64,000 nucleotides of DNA, taken from the NCBI GenBank assembly GCA_035235625.1, contig CP141147.1:12141001-12205000 (forward strand), written 5' to 3'. The notes beneath the pieces are model-generated. The model worked only from the letters and a program-made list of their open reading frames with translations. It had not been told where the DNA came from and made no database searches. Each line of letters starts with the position of its first letter. The first letter of the stretch is position 1. Source of the DNA: Saururus chinensis (Eukaryota; Streptophyta; Magnoliopsida; Piperales; Saururaceae). The position numbers were made by a program, and so were the translations under genes. Shown here piece after piece: positions 1 to 12,752 of the stretch.

Positions 1-879
1 TGCATTGTAGATAATGCTCATTGACATAGGTTGTATAGGAACAATGATGTTTATGTTACACATGGTGCTTATGGAATGATGATGCTTGAATATGTAGAAT
101 GGGATGTGTTTAATACACTTGATTATGCAGAATGAATGTGGATATTGAGACATGTTTATGCAAGATGTGAATATCGATACTTGATTCATACAAGATGTGA
201 ATGTTGTAATGAGATTTATAAGATTATGCATATGATGAGAATATGTGTTATGAATTATGAATGAACCCATGATGCACAGTGGTATGAATATGTATATAGA
301 ATATGATTTATCTCATAATCCACAGGTTTAGAGAATGGATATGTAATGCATGTTTAGATTGAGAATGCATGTTGTGTGTTCATGAGTTTATATTCCGTTT
401 TAAAACTCTTTTTGAGCTAAAATCACCTCTCTTTATTTGTGGTAATTATTTAGGGTTTGCATGTTGTGACAAGCAGGTGCTTCGGATGGGCTCTACCTTG
501 AGCATGAAGATGGATACATATCATGAGAGGTGCTATAGTTGTTTAGGTTATGTTAGATTTGTCCTATGTTATGTTGAACTTATATTTGACTTTACTTTAC
601 ACTATGTTTAGTCATTGTTAACTTAGACTTGTTTAGCCCTTGAGGCTTGCTATTATGTGTTAACTAGATGATGTGGTTATGTGTGGGCTAAGATTGATAA
701 TTAGTCTCATTTTTTCCTCTATTTGCTTTTACATAAAGGGCACGTGTGCTCACTTCGATGTGTATTTCACCCAAAGATGGGTTAAGTCTTCTACATTTCT
801 ACTTCACTTCGTCACACTACGTACCACCTCCTCCTTAGACTGGGTTTGGTTTAGGGGTGGCGTGTGTCGGGGCATGACA
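1..879 (+). mobile_element. probable 3' part of a gypsy LTR (partial, cut by window start)
   Basis: AT-rich sequence with many degenerate ATGTGAAT/ATGATG words and no coding capacity. It ends in GGGGCATGACA at 869-879, which resembles the ..GGGGCATAACA end of the better-defined solo LTR at 15277-17163. The left end lies outside the window and no target duplication can be checked, so the assignment is tentative. The short open frames at 369-611 and 673-906 look like chance. Confidence 0.35.
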
Positions 880-1619
880 CTACCCATGTCAGATCTAGTT
901 TCATAGGGCTCATTGAGACGAGTCCAACAATACCAAGAATGTGTGAATATGAGTTCGGGCTCAAGAATAATCACAAAATTAAAAATATGATTTGAAATTT
1001 AAAATAATAAAAAAATGTGTGAGGCTTCTGACACGCCCAAGGTTTTTCCTTATATTTAATTAAAAATTTTGCTAATATTTTATTTTGAAATACAGACGTA
1101 GAACAAAAGAACTAACAAAATTCAAATTGTGTGAAAATAATTTTCGTAAATTAATTCATCATACAACAAAACTAACATTCTGAGGCGTGACCCGAAACGA
1201 AAACATAACAGTAAACCTACCATGGCCATGGGTTTTAAAAACCAATACCTCCCAGGCATCTTTGAGTACAATTTCTTTCACAGTCTGAAAAATGAATTGT
1301 AAATACATACCCAAGTCTACTACATAATACATGTCTCTCACCTTAATCAATACATGAGATCGTAGCACTAAAATCCACATAGCCTCACTACGATTTTGCT
1401 ACAATTCAGATCGAGGAAGAATAGTTCACCATGGGGATTAGTCCAGTCCAGATAGCTATCGATCGACTTGAAAAAGCCTATGGAGAAAGGGGCTAAAAAA
1501 ATAAAGTGAGTATTTTCATACTCAGTAGGAAAATACCCAGTAGGGGAAATAAATCAATGAACTTCGCAAGTTCATATATAGATGCATTCAAGCAATCACA
1601 CATGAAGCATAAATAATGT

Positions 1620-1930
1620 ATCTTACACACATACGATCGTACTGGCTGAACTTACACTTACTCTTGTAGTATACTCTTACACTTACACTCTGAATCAGAG
1701 TCTTACTAACTTACTCATAGAATCAGACACTTACACTTACAGCATACACATACTCATATGACCTTATTTGTACGAACTTACTCGTACAATCTTACTCTTA
1801 CGCATAAACGTACTCTTACGTCTTCCTTAGAAGCTCACACTTACACTAACTCTAAATCTTACACATACTGCTTACTCAAAATCTGATGCATAAAACTTAC
1901 TCTAATTGTCGTGTACATACTACTAACAAC
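1620..1930. repeat. degenerate ACTTACTCTTAC repeat inside the solo LTR
   Basis: The words ACTTAC, ACTCTTAC and CATACTC recur dozens of times with irregular spacing over about 300 bp. No exact period is visible. It behaves as a decayed simple repeat within the LTR. Confidence 0.6.
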
Positions 1931-2135
1931 TGAAGCTCATTACAATTAATAAGCTCTAGTGTCGGAAAGGAAAGGAATGCCACTGAGGCATCACCTTAAC
2001 CTTTGGGGAGCACCTAAATGCCATGGACTTTTCTGAAGGCAAGGTACACCTATGCTCATAAGGCACAAGATCAAATAGGTAAGAGCAGGTCCATGATACT
2101 ACTTACCTGAGCGCGCAAAAGCCCACTCTCTGGGA

Positions 2136-2310
2136 CCATACAGTGCCAACAAGGGTCATACAGTGCCAACTAAGGGCGGAAAACATATGGTGCCACTCTT
2201 GGGCAGGAATCTTACAATGCCACTCTTGGGCAGAACATACATTGCCATCTGTATGCAAAAATATATACAGTGCCCACGAAGGGCGAAAACTTATATCGCC
2301 CTCAACAGAG
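2136..2310. repeat. 27-bp minisatellite, about seven degenerate copies
   Basis: Units start near 2136, 2157, 2185, 2212, 2237, 2265 and 2291 and share a core like CATACAGTGCCACT followed by a GGGC-containing part. Unit length varies from 21 to 28 bp. It lies inside the solo LTR and is non-coding; the open frames across it are repeat translations. Confidence 0.7.
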
Positions 2311-5305
2311 CATCAAACGTCTGGGATGACATACAACACCAAGACTAAATCCCGTAGGATAACACCATGGCTAGACCAGGAAGGATGCTCAGTCGATTAC
2401 TTATCCACTGGCACAAAAATGGAACTTAATCTGTTGAAACCCTCAGTCTCAAACTCACAACGTTATCAAATTAGGGTTACTTACCATTCATGTTCATATT
2501 AAGTAACTTATGCCTGAACAATTATGTTTGGAACTACTTCTGTTTTACATTCTTCAGCTAATAAAGCTAGAACTACACCGGTTCTGAAGTCTTAGTCCAC
2601 AAGGGTAACATACTCCAACTTAACTCATCCAATCGTACTTAGAACTCACTCTTACCCTTACAATCTTGCAAATCTCTATGTAACCTTACTTGTCAAACTA
2701 GTATTCCATGTCAACGTATGCTTACCATGATATACTTATAGCCTTACATCTTGCACCATCCGCCTTAAAACCAAAACGTCTTACTCAAACTCCTCAAATG
2801 TAATCCCTTAAACCAAACTCCTGTAATCAAACCCTTACTAATTCCTTACTCATTATTCTTTCATTATAATTCATATTACGTACATTTTGCAGGTACAATT
2901 ATGTTGCCCACCCTCACTAATTCACGAATTCCCACTAATGTGAAGAACCATAAATCTTCCAAATCCTTACATCGCATAGGTCTTCTGCTCATTGCTCCAA
3001 CATACCACCCAACTCAATCCAAACCAATTCTTCAATCTCATCAAATCCAACATTCGCCTATCAATCTTATGTCTTTCCTCGCCCGACATACGATCACAAT
3101 TTCCATATCATAGCCCATGAAGTGCCCCTTCGACAAACTTACAATCAAACACTCCTACTCCTGCTCATCAATCACACACCACCAGCTAACAACGAAGATC
3201 TATTCCACGCTCTGATCACATACATATAATTCATAGCTTACTACCGTACCCTTAGTCTTCAATACATACACACAATTCACATACATATAACATGCTTATT
3301 TAATCAGCATTTATCATGCAAATTATTAAGTTACAAATTCCTAGCATGCTACTACACAATCAAAGCATGCTATCATGAAATTACGAGTTCAAGGTCCGCT
3401 ACCTCGTAATCCACGAGAATTTGATGGTGAGCCCCATGCTCATAATCGACAGCCAAAAGCATCGCATAGAGAGAGTTATTGTCCCGAGGATTTTAATAAA
3501 TGCTAGAATTAATCTCGATAAGGTTAGACTAATTTCACTCAAAGCATATGACTAGGTGCACTAGGGTGGCCGAAACACAAGGTCGGGCCACTAGGGATGG
3601 CAGAGCAACCATAGAATAGGAGGTGACTAATTGGAGGTTGGCCAACAACTAAAATCATTTTCTTGGCCACAAAATGTTAGAATATACTATGGACCACATC
3701 CAGCGGCAACAATTCCGCATTATCGAAGCCTCACAAGATAGCAGAGGGCTTTGTTGCATACTCACGGACATAGGAGAGACAGAGGAGGGCTTTAGCGGCC
3801 ATATTGCCTAGTAGTGGAGTCATTCCATAAACACATGTTGAGGCACTAAGGCCTAGCATAGGTTGCCGACAAAGGCGGCATCATTTTGAAATGCTACGAC
3901 AACCAAATCATCCTACGGATGGATGTGCATCAAGCACAGCTTACGGTGGAGGATATGGGCACGACATCGGTCGAGCCTTCAATAGACTGAGTCTAATGAC
4001 TGACAATTTTTACTTCCCCTTGGAAGAATTGGAATTCGGGAACTCTTTCCCCTAGGTTTTCGATCATGCGTAACAAAAGTGGGGGTGTAGAGGTAGAATC
4101 GGGCCAAAAGTGGTGGCCCTAGTTGTTGCTAGGCAGGGGCAGAGCCCATGACATTAGACAGGCAACCCAAGTACCCATAGTGTCAGGTTGAATAGTTAGC
4201 CCTAGGCTGGGGTCGGTCTCGTGGCGGCGCTAAGAAATGCAGCCCAAAGTTTGGGGGCATGTTTTGGGCAGCAAACGTGCAGGGCAAAGGAGCATGGGAG
4301 GCCATGAACGGTAGCCTCATGTGGTTGGGTCAATCAGGGGTTCGCTGCTGTCCATTGGCTGACATAGGTGGAAGTAAAACTACTGGTCGAAAGGTACAAA
4401 GGGATTCGATCAAGCCAAAGACGACAGAGTGTCAGGCCAGGGGGTGGACACGCTGTCATCGAGCCACTAATGGTCGAACAGGAGCTGAGGGACAGACTTG
4501 GATGACGCTGGGACCCAACAATAGCCGGATAGCGGCAAGTCAAGTGGACGTCAGCCCAATATCATCCGACGTCTGACTGCGGAGGATGGATGCGGCCTCC
4601 GAAAAAGTGTAACTTTGCACTAATGCGGGTTGGCCAATTGAACGAATTAGGACCAATTGGGAGGCCAAACCTCAGCATCTAACTGTCATAGGCTTGAGGC
4701 AGCAATCCAGAGGCTGATTAGTAGGTGGCAGTCGGCAATGAACATAATGGCAAAAACCCCCCGTCCAGATCGGAGGTGGGCAGAGTGGTCGGGGAAGAAG
4801 CAACGATTAGGGATGGGAGGAGGGCCAAAGGCCATTCGGCGGCAGCCGGTCACCGGTGGCACGGCCAATGGCCACAACACACAGTTAGAGAAAACAAAAC
4901 AAAAATGGGGCATATTGCTATGTTTGGATCGGACATGGTGGCACGACCGTGGTTCACAATGCACAGGAACGGGAAAAATAGAAAAGGCATCAGATTTTTA
5001 CCTCGCACCGACCAAGGAGGGGCAGGGAGGCCGGGACGCCGGTGGCTGGATGTCATCCTTGCCAAAGCAGAGTTGGGGTGGTGAGCTGGAGGGCATGCAA
5101 TCAGCAGCGGCGGCGGATTGGGCAAAAATTTTCAAAAGGGGGGTCACCGGGTCGAAATGGGAAAGGGACAAAGAGCGGTGGCCGGCTGGCAAAGCCAGGC
5201 CAGGGAGGCGGCGGTGTCGCCAGGCCGAGGCCAGTCGGGTGGAAGCCGGCTACAAAAGCCCCTCCGGCCTCACACCATGAACAAGGACACTGACTGTGCC
5301 CGATC

Positions 5306-5432
<127 letters not shown>

Positions 5433-5679
5433 TTCCATCTCTTCTTTTCTCTCTATTTCTATTCTCCTGCGTCTCGTCCGATTTTCATGCTGAAAAATTT
5501 CTTGGATGCATCGAGGCCCATGACCTGCAACTAAACACTATTCCCAACTCTTATGGTCACGAATATTACAAATATGGATACGCGGAAGTGTCAAATTTCA
5601 TTATCAAAAATATGAGTAGAAAACTGCAGAAAATAGCAAAAAAATGTACTAAAATTACCAAAAAATCGGGGATGTTACA

Positions 5680-6184
5680 GCTTCTGCAAGCAAGATGCAT
5701 GGTGAATGATGTTGAGGGGTTGTACATAGGCCTGTTGCATGGATTTATAGTGCTCGCACCTTCCATATTTGAGGGGGAGGGGGGTTTGGAGAAACGACTT
5801 CTTTTCCCAACTTCTGATTCATTTAACCTTATTTAGTTCATTTAAATAGTATTTCTAGCTAATTCAACCATGTTCAACACAATGAAAGGGTCATTCTTTA
5901 TGAATTGAGCATCATAGAGAGGTAAAAATATTAGGGGGAAGGTGAGAACTCCTAAGGGACGAGAGAGAGAAGTTCTACATAAAACGATCAAGAACATGGA
6001 GAGACTATTACCACCATGACCAAGACCACTAGAGAAGAGGGTAAGTAGTTAATTTCTAAATTAAAGTCAAAATTAACAAAGTTTAATGGATTCTTCTATG
6101 GTTATGCCTAAAACATCGTTTTGTGTCACCGGGGGGGGGGGGGGGGGGTCATAATGATGCCTTTTATTTCTTTGTATTGAGATA
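5680..6184. other. no gene; short poly-G run
   Basis: I see no coding sequence here. The only remarkable feature is an 18-base run of G at 6131-6148. The sequence resumes the flank of the solo LTR, beginning with its second GCTTC copy. Confidence 0.6.
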
Positions 6185-6610
6185 TTATATGTTATTTTGA
6201 AAAGAATTTTTGTCCATTGAATGGAATTTTTTTTTGGGTCTTTGAACACACAGAGTAGTTATTTGGGATAAATGATATCAATTTTGTGCATAATTTTATT
6301 GTATAAAGCTTGAAAGCTATCAATTTCGGATACCTGCCATACTTAGGTCTAGTGCATACAGGATTTGGGATATCATGGGAAAATCTTTTTCCTTCTGGCT
6401 TGTGTTGCCCCGTGAACATGGGACTAAGCCATTAGTTATCATGGCTATGTAAAAGAATGGTTTATCCAATTCTGAATAATTTATCACTCTATGAATGAAC
6501 AATTTATTAGATTATGTGAATGAACAATTTATCCGATTCAGTGAATGAATTATTTATCAAATCATGTAAAAAGATATTCATCTATTTTATAGAACAATTT
6601 ATCTTATTAT
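6185..6610 (+). mobile_element. diverged LTR fragment related to the 15277-17163 LTR
   Basis: Words occur in the same order as at about 16390-16680 of the solo LTR. These are a TTTGGGATAAA/TTTGGTATAAA stretch, GGATATCATGGGAAAATC (there GGATATCGTGGGAAGATC), GTTGCCCCGTGAAC (there GTTGCCCCACAAGC), then AATTTATC/ATTTATCGGATT repeats. Orientation is plus. Both ends have decayed and no TSD is visible. Confidence 0.5.
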
Positions 6611-6988
6611 ATTAGCCACTAGGCAGAACTAGGTTGGGATCTTATTTTATTAGAACAACATTAAAGATGTTACCCAATACGTAGATAGGTAACCAACATT
6701 ACAACAACATTGACCCAATCTAAGTAATAAATTCATTATTATTTTATTCTTTAAGAGCATGCAGTGAAAGAGCCGCGGTATGAGAGGATTTATAGAGCTC
6801 TCGTCCATAGATGAGGATCTTGGTAGAAGAAAAGAAAATTTTACAATATTTTGAACCCGGGTCGGGTTATGGTCTTGAATTTGAGGTGCCATAAGCTCGA
6901 GGACTTACACTTAGTATGGAGAAAGTCCTCAAAAGAATTGGCACTCACATTTTCATTAGAGGAAAGGAATTATCACTACAACAAAAAA

Positions 6989-7024
6989 GACTATTAGCGA
7001 TGCTTTTAAGCATCGCTAATAGTC
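6989..7024. repeat. perfect 17-bp hairpin, two-base loop, next to the CACTA A end
   Basis: GACTATTAGCGATGCTT at 6989-7005 is followed by TT and then its exact reverse complement at 7008-7024. It is the first of a run of similar stems spaced 40-60 bp apart through about 7490. This stem reads GATGC/GCATC where most others read GACGC/GCGTC, so both arms have changed together. Confidence 0.9.
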
Positions 7025-7835
7025 CTCTAAATGTCACTAATACCTTTTAGCGATGCTTAAAATGCATCGCTAATAATTTTTTATTAGCAACATTTAATTT
7101 TGCGTGACTAATTATTTTATTTTTGATAGCCTATTAAGCATCTCTAATAGTTTATTATTAGCGACACTTAAATTTATGTGTCCTTAATAAGTAATTATTA
7201 GCGACGCTTAATAAAGCGTCACAATTACCTAAAAAATTTAAAAATAATAATAATGCCTTATTAGAGACGCTTATTTAACAGTTGCTAAAAATAAAAATAA
7301 AATTATTAAGACACATTATATAAGCATCTATAATAACAAATAATCATTAGCGACACTTTTAAAAAGGGTCGCTAATAAAAAATCTTTTTTAATAAAACCG
7401 ATTAACGACGCTTTATAAAGCGTCGCTAGAAAATAAAAACTAATAAAAAAATAATTAGCGATGCTTACAAAAGCATTGCTAATATAAAATAAAATAAAAA
7501 AACAAAATCCCACAATGGGATTTCTGGTTGGAAAGGGAGTAGGGAGGAGGGGAGGTCTTCATTTCCTCGCCCGGCACCGAGAGGGCGGCGCCACATTTCA
7601 GCCATTGTCCTCTTCCCCCCACAACTGAGGAAGTGGGTTGGGAGGGAGCAGGGGGAGGGAAGAAGGATGGGCAGCACAGGGTGGTTGGGGAATAGTCAGC
7701 GGGGGGAGACTATATGGATCCGAGAGGAGGGTGACAAAATGAATCTGGGACGGAGGGGGCGGAATGAATCCTCTCCGGTGGGAGGCGGTATGAAGCCGGC
7801 CGCCGAAGGCAAAATGGATCTGGGGCGGCAGCGGG

Positions 7836-8330
7836 TGGACTGGGTCCGGGGCGGCGAGGGTGGAAAGGATCTAGGGCGGGTGGCGGACTAGATACTCTCC
7901 GACGAAGGGCAGACAGGATCCGAAGTGGCGGGCGCAATGGGGGTGCGGAGGGCGCTGAAGGGCAACAGGGGAAGGTTGGGGGCACACGAGAGGCTGGGGA
8001 TGGGTTGGCGCGCATGGGTGGTGGGTAAGGCCAGGGGCGGCTGTCGAAAGGCCGACTAGGGGTGAACTGGATCCGTAGCAGAGGGGCGAAATGAATCTAG
8101 GGCCTCAGGAGGCGTAATGGATTTGGGGCGGCGGCGGGCGGAAAGGATCCAAGGTGGGCGGCATACTGGATACTCTCCGGCGTGGGGCGGACATGATCCA
8201 GGGCGGCGGGGACGGCGGGTGCAGTGGGGAGTAGGGGGCACAAAGGGGTGGCGGGGGAAGGGTGGGGGCGCACGGGCAGTGGGTAAGGCGGGGGGCGGCG
8301 GTTGAAAGGATGGGGGGGGACATGAAGCAG
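7836..8330. repeat. tandem duplication (offset about 278 bp) in the GC-rich block of CACTA A
   Basis: The stretch containing GATACTCTCCG, GGATCC, GGGGGCAC and GTGGGTAAGGC occurs twice. GATACTCTCC starts at 7891 and again at 8169. The copies are diverged but collinear over at least 200 bp. The G-rich plus strand gives long proline-rich open frames on the minus strand, which I do not regard as genes. Confidence 0.75.
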
Positions 8331-8572
8331 GGGAGAGAAGACGACCACGTGGGCAAAAATATCGCCTGCATGGGCGATTTTGTCCACTCGGTCGAAATAG
8401 TCCCATGCCAGCGATTTCTCCCGCACGGACATTGTTTGCAACATATTTTTTCTAATGACGCATAGGGAGTGTCACAAATAATGATTTGTGATGTTTTGTT
8501 AAGGGTCCCAAATAGTTCCTATTTGCAGCACACTTAAATATGCGTCGCAATTACTATTCTTTGAAGCCATTT

Positions 8573-9998
8573 CTCTTCTCTCTACCCTCTATTCATTCTC
8601 TCTCTCCCGCTCATCCATTCTCTCTATCTCTCTCACCCTCTCCCTCTCTCCTCCATCTCTCTCTCTCCTCTCCCTCTCCTCCCTCCCTCTCTCCTCTCTC
8701 TAGATCCTCTCCATTTTTTCACTCTCTACATAATTTAAAATTAATATAATAAATTATAAGGTAATAACGACGTATAGTAATATGCATAGAAATATTCATC
8801 GCTAATACTAAGGGTATTAGCGACGTATATCCTTATAGGTCGCTAATACTTGGAGGTATTATTGACGTATATTCCTATACGTCGCTAATATATTTTTATT
8901 TATTTAGTTTTTAATTAATTTTAAAAAAAATATATTAAAAATAAAATTTTCCCTCTCTACTCTCTCTCTCCACCCTCTCCCTCTCTCCACTCATCTCTCT
9001 CTCCTCTCCTCCCTCCCTCCCTCCTCCCCCTCTCTCTCCCTCTCTCCTTCTCTCTCCTCTCCCTCCCTCTCTCTTCCCTCTCTCTCCTCTTCTCTCTCCC
9101 TCCCTCTCTCCTCCCTCTCTCCTCTCTCTATATCACCTCTATTTTTTCTCTCTCTACATATTCTAAAATTAATATAATAAATTATAAGGTAATAGCGACA
9201 CATAAGAATATGTGTCCCTATTAGTTAGGTTGTTTGCGATGCATATAAATATGCATAGGGTATTAGCGACATATATCCCTATATCTCGCTAATACATTTT
9301 TATTTATTTAGTTTTTAATTAATTTTTTAATATAAAATATTAAAAATTTTTAAAAAACTCCCTCTCCTCTCTCTCGTCTCGTCTCCACTCCTCTCTCTCT
9401 CCACCCTCCCCTCTCTCTCTCCTCCCTCTCCCTCTCTCCACCCTCTCCTCTCTCTCCTCCCTCCCCTCTCTCTTTCTCATCCCTCCCCTCTCTCTCTCTC
9501 TGTCTCCTCCCTCCTCTCTCAATTTCATTCAATTTTTTATTTAAAAAAATAGGTAGTAGGGACGCATACTTGGTGCTATGCGTCGCTACTACCCTTGGTA
9601 GTAGCGGTGCATAGCGCCAAGTATGCGTCACTACTACCTCTTGTTTTATTTTTTATTTTTAAAATACTTTAAAATTTAAATATCTTTCTCCCTCCCCCTC
9701 CCCTCACTCTCTCTCTCTTCCCTTTCTCTCTCTCTCCCTCTCTCTCTCTCTTTTCCACTCTCTCCCCCCTCTTTCCTATCTCTCTCTCTCTCTCTATCTA
9801 TTTTATTTTTATTATTTTTAAATAAAAAATGATATTAGCGACGCATACATGTATGCGTCGTTAATAGTATAGCGTATTAGTGACGTATATACCTATACGT
9901 CGCTAATACACTTGACTATTAGCGACATATATACCTCTTCTCTTACTCTCTCCCTCTCTCCTCCCTCTCTCTCTCCTCACTCTCTCTCCTTCTATTTG
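8573..9998. repeat. CT-tract plus hairpin modules of CACTA A
   Basis: Pure pyrimidine stretches on the plus strand at 8573-8725, 8951-9150, 9354-9530, 9685-9800 and 9930-9998 alternate with AT-rich spacers of about 100-150 bp. Each spacer carries one or two TTAGCGACGTATA-type hairpins. The arrangement is a loose tandem array of one module. Confidence 0.8.
9552..9638. repeat. two adjacent 42-nt hairpins with complementary loops
   Basis: Hairpin one spans 9552-9593 and hairpin two 9597-9638. Each begins GGTAGTAG and ends CTACTACC. Their loops, ACTTGGTGCT and AGCGCCAAGT, are complementary at nine of ten positions, and the second hairpin is close to the reverse complement of the first. The pair can fold as two hairpins or one long one. 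Confidence 0.8.
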
Positions 9999-10514
9999 CA
10001 ACGCTTGTAAACAAGCGTCACTATTATGAATGCTATTTGCGACGCTTATTTAGAAGCGTCGCAAATAATTCAAATTTTTTTTATCTTTTAAATTCATAAC
10101 TAATAGCAGGACTATTAGCGACGTTTGTACACAAGTGTCGCTAATAACACGACTGTTAGCAACGATTGTGCATAAGCGTCGCTAATACCAGGCCTATTAG
10201 CGATGCTTGTGACAAGTGTCGCTAATAGTTATGATTTTTTTTCTTTTTTTAGTTAAAATATATATCTTTTAGCTGCGTTTGTATAAAGCATCGCAAATAG
10301 AGGAACTATTAGCGACATTTATTATAAAGTGTCGCTAATATTATTAGTATTAGCGACGCTTCAAACTAAGTGTCGCTAATATATAACTATTAGCGACGCA
10401 TAATAAAATGTGTTGCTAGTAGTTCACTTTTTGCGACGCTTTTGTATGCGTCACAAATAGTTATTTTTAGCGACACTTACTTTTGCGTCGCTAATGCTAC
10501 ATTTTGTTGTAGCG

Positions 10515-12743
10515 TATACACTTGTCATATCATGTGCTTTTCCTATTTCTTTGTATTTATTCGTCCATGCCTTTTTCTATTCTGGCTTTTTCAATTTACT
10601 TTTACTGGCCTTGCCTTTTTGGTAGCTTTCACTCTACATTGGTTTGGCCCAACTAGGTACGTAGCCTTCTCCACTATCTATATGAGGATATACTTGCAGC
10701 AATATATCGCCAAGAAAAACTTCCATACAAGAAAAAGATTCATGAGTAAAGGAAAATTAAATTGACAAGTAAGGGTTAATATATGAGAACATTGCCTATA
10801 CTAAATCCCAAGGTCAAAGAGCAGCTGAATCTTGGATTGTCACTCCAAATATATCTTCCTTAAGGAGATTAGGATCTTCATGATGTGTTCAAATTTTGAG
10901 ATAAACAATCTTGAGAAACTAAAATGAATCAATACACTCATACTTTATCAAAAGACAACATCAAGTAGGAATTAGGTAAACATGCTTTATGAGAACAACT
11001 ACAACTATTCCAAAAGAAACGAGATATTGGAGAATTCATTTCATTCATGGAGTGAAAATTTCAAGGATAAACAACATCTAAAACAAAACCAAACGTCCTA
11101 TCAAAAATAAACTTAATATGAAAGTCAAAAGTATAATTGTAAAATCTATGTGGAGTTTTTGATTTTTCATTTTATAATATTTTTATTAGAGAAACCAAAC
11201 CAAAAAATAGTAAAATAACCAAATCAAACTAAGATTGGAATAAAAGCTCTACAAGAAACTTAAAGACAATTCCATCTACCAAAATATCAAAGACAAATTG
11301 AAGGTTTGTGTGAGGGCTATATATCACAAAAATAATGTATTACTCTTATCATCTACAACTCAATTTAATTAAAAACCTCTATAGATATTCTAATTATGCA
11401 ATACAATTCAATGGGGAAGTTTTGTCACATGCAATGCATCTCAAGTTTTGTTGGGTGCTCAAAAAGTTCCGAATTGAGTCAAAATAAAAGTCATTATTAT
11501 ATTAAATACTTGAAGATGTTTTTGAGTTCAATTTTAAAGTTTGAAACTTGTAATGAAATAACATCTAAAATTTATATACATCCCATTTTGAAAAGCATCG
11601 TTAATAGAGCTATAAGAGTGACAGAATTAATGGAGGTCATGGTCAAGTGAAATATGGTTCCCCTGGAGCGACAACGACCAAGAGAGTTGCAACTTTTTCT
11701 ATGGCCCTTAGATTGTGTTTGGTCCCACCACATCCAAAAATAAGGAAGAAGAGAATGGGGAGGAGGAGGAGGAGGAGAAGACGAAGGTGAAGGCAGTGGC
11801 AGAGGTTGATGCGGCAGTGAGCAGCACTGGCAAAGGTTGGCGAGGCGCAGTGGTAAAGTAGAAGCCCGAGTGGGAGGAAGAGCCGGTTAAGTGGGTTGTT
11901 GGCGCTGGAGAGGAAGGGAAAGATAGTTGGGTCATTTTACTCCACATGTCACCCCTTACTTGTGCCTAGGTCTAGTTGTGTCATTATGCACATTACACAC
12001 ATATTTTGGGCATTATGCATATTGTGGAATCTAGTTATGTAAAATGACCTAAGGTGTAATATATGTACACGTATTACAAGATCCATTAATTTCCTGGTCA
12101 AATAAATTTAACCACTACTTTATCGATTTGACAATATAACAGGTGGCATTGGCAGCCCAACAGCCTTCATATCAACCATGAACATGCACAAAACTCATAG
12201 TGATGCGAAGAGCTTCCATGACATGGTCGTTTAACCTACGCGCCAGGAAGTATAGAGATGAGGAGTGGGCAAGGTTGCATCTTGTAGAACAAGATGAGGT
12301 GCCCCATACATGAATCCTGTAGAGCAAGAGCAGCGTGAGGAACTTCACCATATTCTTCTTACAAGACACTGAGCGAGTCACAAGCAGTATGATAAGTGGG
12401 CTGGCCGTTCATTTTTCGAGCATTTTTCCTTTCCATCCAATATTGGGGTTTTTAGTTTCCCCCAATCCTTTTATTCAGCATAATGATGCAAATAGAGATT
12501 GTTGATTTTAGTATGCTGTGTAAAGCAGTTCCGCTTTCCCCTACTGATGATGTGCTGAGAAGTGCATTATTGGAAGTAGGTGAGAACTTAGAAGACATTA
12601 AGTTCTAGATTAGGGTGTTTCCTCTATAGCTGAAAACAAGGGAAATATCATTATTTTGACCTGACAGGATCATTTATAGAAAGCTGGTTGCCTGAGGGAA
12701 AGCATTTCAATAGGAGCCTTACTTCCCTCAGTTATAAACCCAT
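10515..12743. other. AT-rich interval, no gene recognised
   Basis: I see no conserved domain on either strand. A GAG-trinucleotide-rich patch lies at about 11745-11900. The small minus-strand open frame at 12172-12381 has a hydrophobic leucine stretch but matches nothing I recognise. This may be old, decayed repeat sequence. Confidence 0.5.
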
Positions 12744-12752
12744 TTATTAGTA

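Larger units (their letters stand above)
6974..10514 (-). mobile_element. CACTA transposon A, non-autonomous, TSD TAT
   Basis: It starts CACTACAACAAAA at 6974 and ends TTTTGTTGTAGCG at 10514, an inverted match with one changed base. It is flanked by TAT at 6971-6973 and 10515-10517, the 3-bp duplication expected for CACTA elements. It has no transposase. Both ends are packed with short inverted pairs of TTAGCGACGC/GCGTCGCTAA, which in En/Spm-type elements would be subterminal transposase-binding sites. Inside are a GC-rich block (about 7540-8440) and modules of pyrimidine tract plus hairpin. Compared with elements B and D its layout is reversed, so I place it on the minus strand relative to them. 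Confidence 0.88.

Noticed and set aside
4657..5280. 207-codon open frame on the plus strand
   Set aside because: It lies in the GC-rich part of a solo LTR, opposite to the LTR's sense strand, has no recognisable domain, and overlaps several other frames of similar length.
12172..12381. Possible small secreted protein on the minus strand
   Set aside because: It has a leucine stretch near its start but no cleavage context, no homology I recognise and no neighbouring exon.
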